Shown here piece by piece: positions 43,229 to 47,792 of a stretch of DNA of 47,792 nt. The notes below the pieces were generated by a model. That model had not been told where the DNA came from. It worked only from the letters and a program-made list of their open reading frames with translations, and did no database searches. Position 1 is the first letter of the stretch; every line of letters starts with the position of its first letter. The translations under genes were made by a program, and so were the position numbers. The stretch lies in the NCBI GenBank assembly GCA_014879665.1, contig JACSRP010000209.1, positions 1 to 47,792 on the forward strand, written 5' to 3'. The DNA comes from Anaerolineae bacterium (GTDB lineage Bacteria; Chloroflexota; Anaerolineae; Aggregatilineales; Phototrophicaceae).

Positions 43229-45349
43229 ATGCCCAGAACACTGAAACGCCCGGAACAGCCAATAGATCCGTATAAACTTCAGCCACTCCCTGTTGGACGA
43301 CCTGCGGCGGTTTATTATCGTCAATCATCCGAAGGGCAAATTGGCAATATCTCCACCACCCTGCAAACAGTGGACATGATCGAACATCTGCTGCGTCAGG
43401 GCTGGGTACGTGAGAACGTGTTCATGATTGACATGGACGCAGGCGTGAGCGGGACCAAGAAAATCCGCGAGCGCAAAGGCATGTCCACCCTGTATGACCT
43501 GATCGAAACCGGACAGATCGGACTGGTCGCGGCGCAGGATGTAGATCGCTTCTTCCGTGACGTGACCATGATTGAAACCAACATCTTCATCGATGCCTGC
43601 AAACGAAACAACGTACAGGTCATGACCCCGATGATGATCTTTGACTTTGCTCACCAAATTATGGGTTCCTCCCACATGAAGATGTTCCGCGAGGAAGCAC
43701 AGCGGGCAGCGGATTACCTGCAATATCAGATACGCGGCAGGCTCGTGGCAGCGCGTCACCGCCGCAGCGCCAGCGGCATGTGGACCGGGCGGAAAATCCT
43801 GCCGGGCTTTATGATGGACGGACGCAGCCATTTACCCAACGGCGCATTGAACCCCGACTACCGCAAGTACAAACGGTTTGAGCTGTATGCGGATGTCATG
43901 CTGCGCTATTTTGATTTGTTCCGCGAGAATGACGGCAACTTCAGCGCGACCTGGAAACAGATTGACCGGAACGGTCCTTACCTGCCCGACATCCAGAAAG
44001 AGGCGATCCCCGAAGGGTTTCAAGTCACCGATCATCTGGAACGCCGTTCGCCGTTCACGGGCGGATTGACCCCCTCGCAGGATGGGTTGCGAAACATGCT
44101 GGTGAATGTGGCTTACATCGGGCATTGGATTCACAAAGGGGCGATTGTCCAGTTCAACAACCACGAAGGCATTATCCCGCTCGATCTGTTCATGTATGCC
44201 TACAACCGTCTCTCACCAGTCGATTTTTACGGCGAACCGAATCCCCAGTATGTGCCATATCGTCCCTGGGTACGCCATGATAAAGACGAACGGGAAGAAC
44301 CGAAACCGACCTATGCCTATCTTGCTTACACCGATGATCTGCCGGAGTATCCCCACCGGCGGCTGACATGCAGTTGGGGAACGGAAGCCAGACATTACAA
44401 ATACCAACTCGCAGAATATCCCTACCGCTCGAATGTCTGGAACATCAAAGCCTCGATTGTCGATGGGCTGGTTGATGAGATGCTGTTAGAACGTCTCCAC
44501 GCAACCACGATTGATGAGACACTGTGGCAGGCGGCGCTGGCGAGTCTGGAGAATGTGGATCAGGCGGACGTGCGGCGGGTGCAGGCAGCGATCCGGCAGA
44601 CGGAGCAGACCAAAGACAATATCATTGCTTCGTTGGGGTTACTGACCCACCCGGAGATGGTGGCACGAGCGCAGGCACGCTACGAAGCTGCTGAACACGA
44701 ACTGGAAGGCTTACGCGCTGAATTGAACCATATCCAAGCTAATGAACATAAAAGCCGTTCGCTAGTGGAAGCGCGTCCAGTGCTGGAGATTATTATCAAC
44801 CGCTGGGACGACGTGCCGCGTGAGGAAAAACGCGACCTGTTCGAGCAGTTCGCCCGTTATATCAAGATCAGCAAGGTGACGCGGCATACCAAGCAGATCA
44901 CCGTCTCCTGGCGGGATGGCAGCACCTCTGAGCGCAGCACGACCCATAAAAGCACAGGTTATTTCTGGGATGATGACGATCTGACGAAGCTGCGTGAAAT
45001 GATTGACAATAACGTTGACCAGTGGGAAATCCTGCGAGCCTTCCCCGACTACACCTGGCGTTCGCTGCAAGAACGCTACGCCTATAAATTCGGGAATGGG
45101 CGCTATCCAGAGAACTATACGGGGAAGAAACCGTATAATCGCAACGCCCGCTGGGGTGACACCGCCGAATATCAGGTGGAGCAACTCACTTTTAGCACGG
45201 ATGTGCCACAACTCGCCTTGAATTCGCTCTCAACTGATCCACCGCGACCAATTTTTTGCGCCGGGTACGGAAGGTTTTGGCGGCTTCAATCAGGAAGTCC
45301 AGCAGCGACGGATGGCGCATCAGGCGGTAGACTTCATCCACCGCGATGA
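43229..45349 (+). CDS. Large serine recombinase (integrase) with altered C-terminus
   Basis: This 706-residue recombinase inserts and excises the inner element. The catalytic domain has YYRQSSEGQ (probable nucleophile Ser33) and AAQDVDRFFRD near 95. A recombinase domain (LVNVAYIGHWIHKG, about 290-303) and a coiled-coil region (about 450-515, ARYEAAEHELEGLRAEL) follow, the usual order of large serine integrases. The cysteines of the zinc ribbon are largely missing. The last 37 residues, after Thr669, are read from virB4 sequence antisense to the outer gene. In the circular form they would be replaced by 42 residues encoded at 16191-16318. The ATG follows GGAAGGAGGATGAGCG. Confidence 0.9.
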   Translation: MPRTLKRPEQPIDPYKLQPLPVGRPAAVYYRQSSEGQIGNISTTLQTVDMIEHLLRQGWVRENVFMIDMDAGVSGTKKIRERKGMSTLYDLIETGQIGLVAAQDVDRFFRDVTMIETNIFIDACKRNNVQVMTPMMIFDFAHQIMGSSHMKMFREEAQRAADYLQYQIRGRLVAARHRRSASGMWTGRKILPGFMMDGRSHLPNGALNPDYRKYKRFELYADVMLRYFDLFRENDGNFSATWKQIDRNGPYLPDIQKEAIPEGFQVTDHLERRSPFTGGLTPSQDGLRNMLVNVAYIGHWIHKGAIVQFNNHEGIIPLDLFMYAYNRLSPVDFYGEPNPQYVPYRPWVRHDKDEREEPKPTYAYLAYTDDLPEYPHRRLTCSWGTEARHYKYQLAEYPYRSNVWNIKASIVDGLVDEMLLERLHATTIDETLWQAALASLENVDQADVRRVQAAIRQTEQTKDNIIASLGLLTHPEMVARAQARYEAAEHELEGLRAELNHIQANEHKSRSLVEARPVLEIIINRWDDVPREEKRDLFEQFARYIKISKVTRHTKQITVSWRDGSTSERSTTHKSTGYFWDDDDLTKLREMIDNNVDQWEILRAFPDYTWRSLQERYAYKFGNGRYPENYTGKKPYNRNARWGDTAEYQVEQLTFSTDVPQLALNSLSTDPPRPIFCAGYGRFWRLQSGSPAATDGASGGRLHPPR
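45229..45236. other. attR: Right attachment junction of the inner element
   Basis: CTCAACTG here matches CTCATCTG at 16183-16190. The recombinase frame crosses the site from the left; the virB4 frame ends at the site from the right with VAVDQ. Joining this left arm to the right arm of the other junction gives CTCAACTGTTGG, which contains the dyad CAAC-T-GTTG expected of a serine recombinase site. Confidence 0.75.
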
Positions 45350-47093
45350 TGCGCGGCTGTTCGTCGATCAGGCTGTCGCGGCGGATGGCGCTCAAGACCT
45401 GCGTGTAAGCCAGCGCCTGTAAGATCGGGTCGCTTTCCAGTTCGTGGAAGCTGAACACACGCGGCTCAATCCGTTCCCTGCCGCCGCGTGATAAATCCAC
45501 GTTGGTTGCGCCGTTGAGGAATTCCGCCCAGGGTCCTGACCCAGTGCAGAGTCCGGCGATTTCATCCGCCAGATTTTTGGCGATGTGGCGGGTGGCTTCC
45601 TTGTCCCCCAAGCTCGAAAGGACATCGCATACAACATCACAGGTCGGCGCGAGTTCGGGGGAGACTCTATTCAAGTCAGGGAAGCCGCGATAGAGGATTT
45701 CCAGCGCCTCGCCCAGCAAACCGCGTTCCAGATTCTCGCGCTGCGCGCCCGACAGCGTGCGCCCCAGCACAGTCTCGTAGATGCGGGTGACGTGGCTGAC
45801 CTGCTCAATCAGTGTCGGGAACATCACGTCTTGCGGGTTGAGTTTGGTCGCTTTGGCGCTCATCACATACCAGGGCAGCCCAAAGGCATCGGCGATGTGC
45901 CGTCCGTGTCCCATCGGTTCGAGCAGGTCAAAGGGAATGCCGTTCTCGGCGTACTCACGGGTCAGGTAGCAGTTCAGTCCAAACGTCTTCCCGAAACCGC
46001 TGACTCCCACCCAGATTTCGTGCGTGGCACGTTTATCGCGCCATGAGTTATGGAAAACAGGGTAGGATGCACCGACGGCTTCCCCACGCAGGATGCCATC
46101 CGTCGCCGACAGCTTGCGGTAGCCCAGTGGTGATAGCATTACGGCGAGTTCCCTTGAGGTGACGGGCCAGGTGGTCGTGGGTACGTTGATGTCTTTGGTG
46201 CGTTTGGCGGTGAAGAACCCTACCGAACGCGCCAGCAGTTCGCCCACTTCCTGCCTGAGTGAAAACCACGCCCGTGTCTCATTGACCACCGTTTGCACCC
46301 GCTCTTTGAGGGTGTTTAGGTCATCGGCGGCAATTCCAATGGTCAACTGCACCATATGAAGCGCATCGCCATTGTTGATCTCCTGAAGCGCCTTGCGGCA
46401 GTCGGTGATACGCTGCACCGAGCGGCTGTCTTCCCCCGTCGCGCCCGCCAGATGCACCTGATAGGCTTGAATGATGCCTTCCAGCGCGTCGATGGCGGCG
46501 TTGCGGTCATAGGTTTTGGAGATGTCCACCGAGAGCGCCAGCGGGAAGTTGAGCCGCAGCAGCGGCGGCAGCGGGCGGAAAAAGTTCCACGCAGCCGGGG
46601 CGAATTCGTAGCTGGTCAGGATCGACCAGTACGGACGACCACCCGGACGACCTGCGGGAGCCAGATGCCAGAAGGGAGTTTCACGGAGTTCGTAACGCCC
46701 CTCGAACAGCGACGGCCACGCGCCTTCGGCGACATGGGTTTCAAAAGCAGAAGCCATCCCGCCTGCCAGCGCACGCGGATTCTGGTCGCTCCACAGTGCC
46801 ATGCCGCACAACGCCCGTTGATACTCCGCGCTGTCGTTCAAACTCTCGAAGTGACGGCGATATTCCATCAACAGCGATCTGCGCTGCACATCGTCCACTT
46901 CCTGCGCCTTGCGGCTCAGGCTGCTGATCTTGTCATTCAGGGTGGCGGGCATCTGCCAGCACACGAACCGCGCCGGTTCGCGCAGGGTTCGCAGCCAGGT
47001 CGAGAAACGTGCCTGAAGCGACTGCACCCCTTCTTCCGTCGCGTGCAGCATGATGTCGAAGGGTTCAATCAGGAAGGTACGGACGGTACTCAT
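45234..47093 (-). pseudogene. virB4: 5' part of the split virB4 gene
   Basis: These 620 codons encode the N-terminal and central parts of the VirB4/TraC conjugation ATPase. Walker A is GVSGFGKTFG (about 363-372) and Walker B is RIIAVDEVYRLM (about 585-596), followed by FRTRRKKLVAVDQ. Beyond codon 620 the frame runs on for 13 unrelated residues into the inner element and stops at 45192. The missing 83 codons lie at 15936-16187. VirB4 powers pilus assembly and DNA export, so the outer element should be transfer-defective while the insertion is in place. Its start overlaps the stop of the PrgI-like gene (TGATG). Confidence 0.92.
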
Positions 47094-47566
47094 CAGCGGA
47101 TCACCTCCGTCATGGGGGCATCCACAAACACCAGTCCATCATCCCGATCCGCCTCAGCAGCGCGGGCAAATGTGACCCACTCGCGCATGTCGATGTCGTA
47201 ATTGGGCTGGGCGGGCGCAAACACCACCGCCGCATCCAGTTTGACCAGTTCCACCGGCAGTTCCAGTGATTTCGCCAGACTGCCAAACAGACCCTGCGTG
47301 TCGCGCGCCGCCGCCAGCAGCAGTGACCCGCGCACGCGGTACAGCAGTCGCTGCCACAGCGGAAGCCCGCCGCGTGTGCCAGTCATCACCAGCACAAAAA
47401 TGGCAAGCACCACACCCGCCGGAATTGCCCAACTCGGCATAGCGATGTTGCAGACGGTGTAGGTCAAGCCGCCACCGACACCGCCCAGCAGCAGGCGTTT
47501 GAACGGGATGCCGAAGAAGCCCTTCTCATCCCGCAGCAGCACATGCGATTTGAAATCGGCTGACAT
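47093..47566 (-). CDS. PrgI/VirB3-like inner-membrane conjugation protein
   Basis: This 157-residue protein has two hydrophobic segments near the N-terminus (FKRLLLGGVGGGLTYTV and AIPAGVVLAIFVLVM, about residues 20-60) and a cytoplasmic C-terminal domain. Small proteins of this shape directly before virB4 are PrgI or VirB3 homologues that anchor the ATPase. The ATG at 47566 was chosen for its AAGGAAGG site over a longer frame. Its stop overlaps the virB4 start. Confidence 0.7.
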   Translation of the reverse strand: MSADFKSHVLLRDEKGFFGIPFKRLLLGGVGGGLTYTVCNIAMPSWAIPAGVVLAIFVLVMTGTRGGLPLWQRLLYRVRGSLLLAAARDTQGLFGSLAKSLELPVELVKLDAAVVFAPAQPNYDIDMREWVTFARAAEADRDDGLVFVDAPMTEVIR

Positions 47567-47586
47567 AGCCTTCCTTTCATACAGAA

Positions 47587-47610
47587 AAGGCGCGAAGCGC
47601 AACCGCGCCT
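47587..47610. other. Hairpin between the pilin-like and PrgI-like genes
   Basis: AGGCGCG (47587-47593) and CGCGCCT (47604-47610) form a seven-pair stem in the short gap. No clear T-run follows on the - strand, so it may tune expression between highly expressed pilin and the downstream genes rather than end transcription. Confidence 0.4.
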
Positions 47611-47632
47611 CGCGCTGCGTGTGGGATGGGGA

Positions 47633-47792
47633 TTAGGGAGCGCCGAAGGTGATGAGGGTGGTGACACTGGAGGCGAAGATGACAAAGAGCAGACCCACCA
47701 CCACCTGGTTGGCGGCTTTAGGATTGTCCTTATGGAGTCGAATGGCAGCGCCGTTGAGCTTGCGCTCCCGGTTTCTGCCAAGCGCTCCCCAA
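47633..47792 (-). CDS. VirB2-like pilin subunit, C-terminal part (cut by window edge)
   Basis: The last 52 residues of a small membrane protein are visible, including HKDNPKAANQ and the hydrophobic end VVVGLLFVIFASSVTTLITF. VirB2/TrbC-type pilins have a C-terminal membrane helix of this kind and lie upstream of virB3 and virB4, as here. The start is outside the window. Other frames across this stretch give arginine/serine-rich shadows. Confidence 0.6.
   Translation of the reverse strand, partial: WGALGRNRERKLNGAAIRLHKDNPKAANQVVVGLLFVIFASSVTTLITFGAP

Larger units (their letters stand above)
16191..45236. mobile_element. Mobilizable element integrated in virB4 (29,046 bp)
   Basis: The boundaries are set by the two halves of virB4 and by the recombinase frame. 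Precise removal of this stretch, leaving one CTG, restores both a 703-codon virB4 outside and a 711-codon recombinase on the excised circle. The element encodes a large serine recombinase, ParM/ParR-like proteins, HU, RHH and relaxase proteins, a primase-helicase, a sigma-like protein and a defence cargo. It has no VirB4, VirD4 or pilin gene, so it can be mobilized only with help. The segregation and primase genes suggest that the excised circle may replicate. Confidence 0.85.

Noticed and set aside
45192..45233. The last 13 codons of the integrated virB4 reading frame
   Set aside because: They come from the inner element by read-through past the junction and are not part of the ancestral gene.

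Overview
The window holds no ribosomal or other core genes, so the host cannot be fixed from it. It is a stack of mobile DNA in a bacterium with moderately GC-rich genes. The gene mix (compact relaxases, a virB4/virD4 conjugation set, a CopZ-like protein in a mercury operon, ParM/ParR) would fit an element of Chloroflexota or a similar environmental phylum, but that assignment is a weak inference.

Outer conjugative element (1-16187 and 45237-47792). On the left are a palindrome-rich oriT candidate, a ribbon-helix-helix (RHH) protein, a compact relaxase, a small membrane protein, a VirD4/TraG coupling ATPase and an HU-like protein, all on the + strand. Next is an organomercury module: merR, a CopZ-like metallochaperone gene, a MerA-like flavoprotein gene and merB on the - strand, plus a second merB with its own promoter. 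Both promoters have the same MerR-type layout, a 19-bp spacer carrying TTCCAG-N3-CTGGAA. A + strand ABC exporter follows. The conjugation operon runs right to left on the - strand: virB2-like (cut by the window edge), PrgI/VirB3-like, virB4, a 68-aa ORF, topA, an acidic 390-aa protein, an RHH protein and a very acidic 902-aa repeat protein.

Inner element (about 16191-45236, 29,046 bp). The virB4 gene is cut in two and its halves lie about 29 kb apart. Joining them at a shared CTG restores one 703-codon frame. The inserted DNA has a large serine recombinase at its right end. At its left end is an orphan reading frame that fits exactly in frame onto the recombinase when the ends are joined. The attachment site therefore lies inside the 3' end of the recombinase gene, and integration swaps the protein's C-terminal tail. 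The element carries ParM/ParR-like segregation genes with iterated sites between them, its own oriT candidate, HU, RHH and relaxase genes, a primase-helicase with clusters of 9-bp iterons, and a sigma-like regulator. It has no transfer channel of its own, so it looks mobilizable and probably dependent on a conjugative element such as the one whose virB4 it interrupts.

Defence cargo (about 25.0-42.2 kb, mostly AT-rich, - strand). This contains drmC, drmB, drmA and a DrmE-like gene of a DISARM system without a recognisable drmMII methylase, a GNAT-ABC ATPase fusion with an ASCH-like tail, and an XcyI-like restriction endonuclease with its methyltransferase. It also contains a two-gene system of an unknown protein and a DUF3696-like ATPase. 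An IS3-family element (IS407-like, 1203 bp, 4-bp target duplication) broke that ATPase exactly within its Walker A motif.
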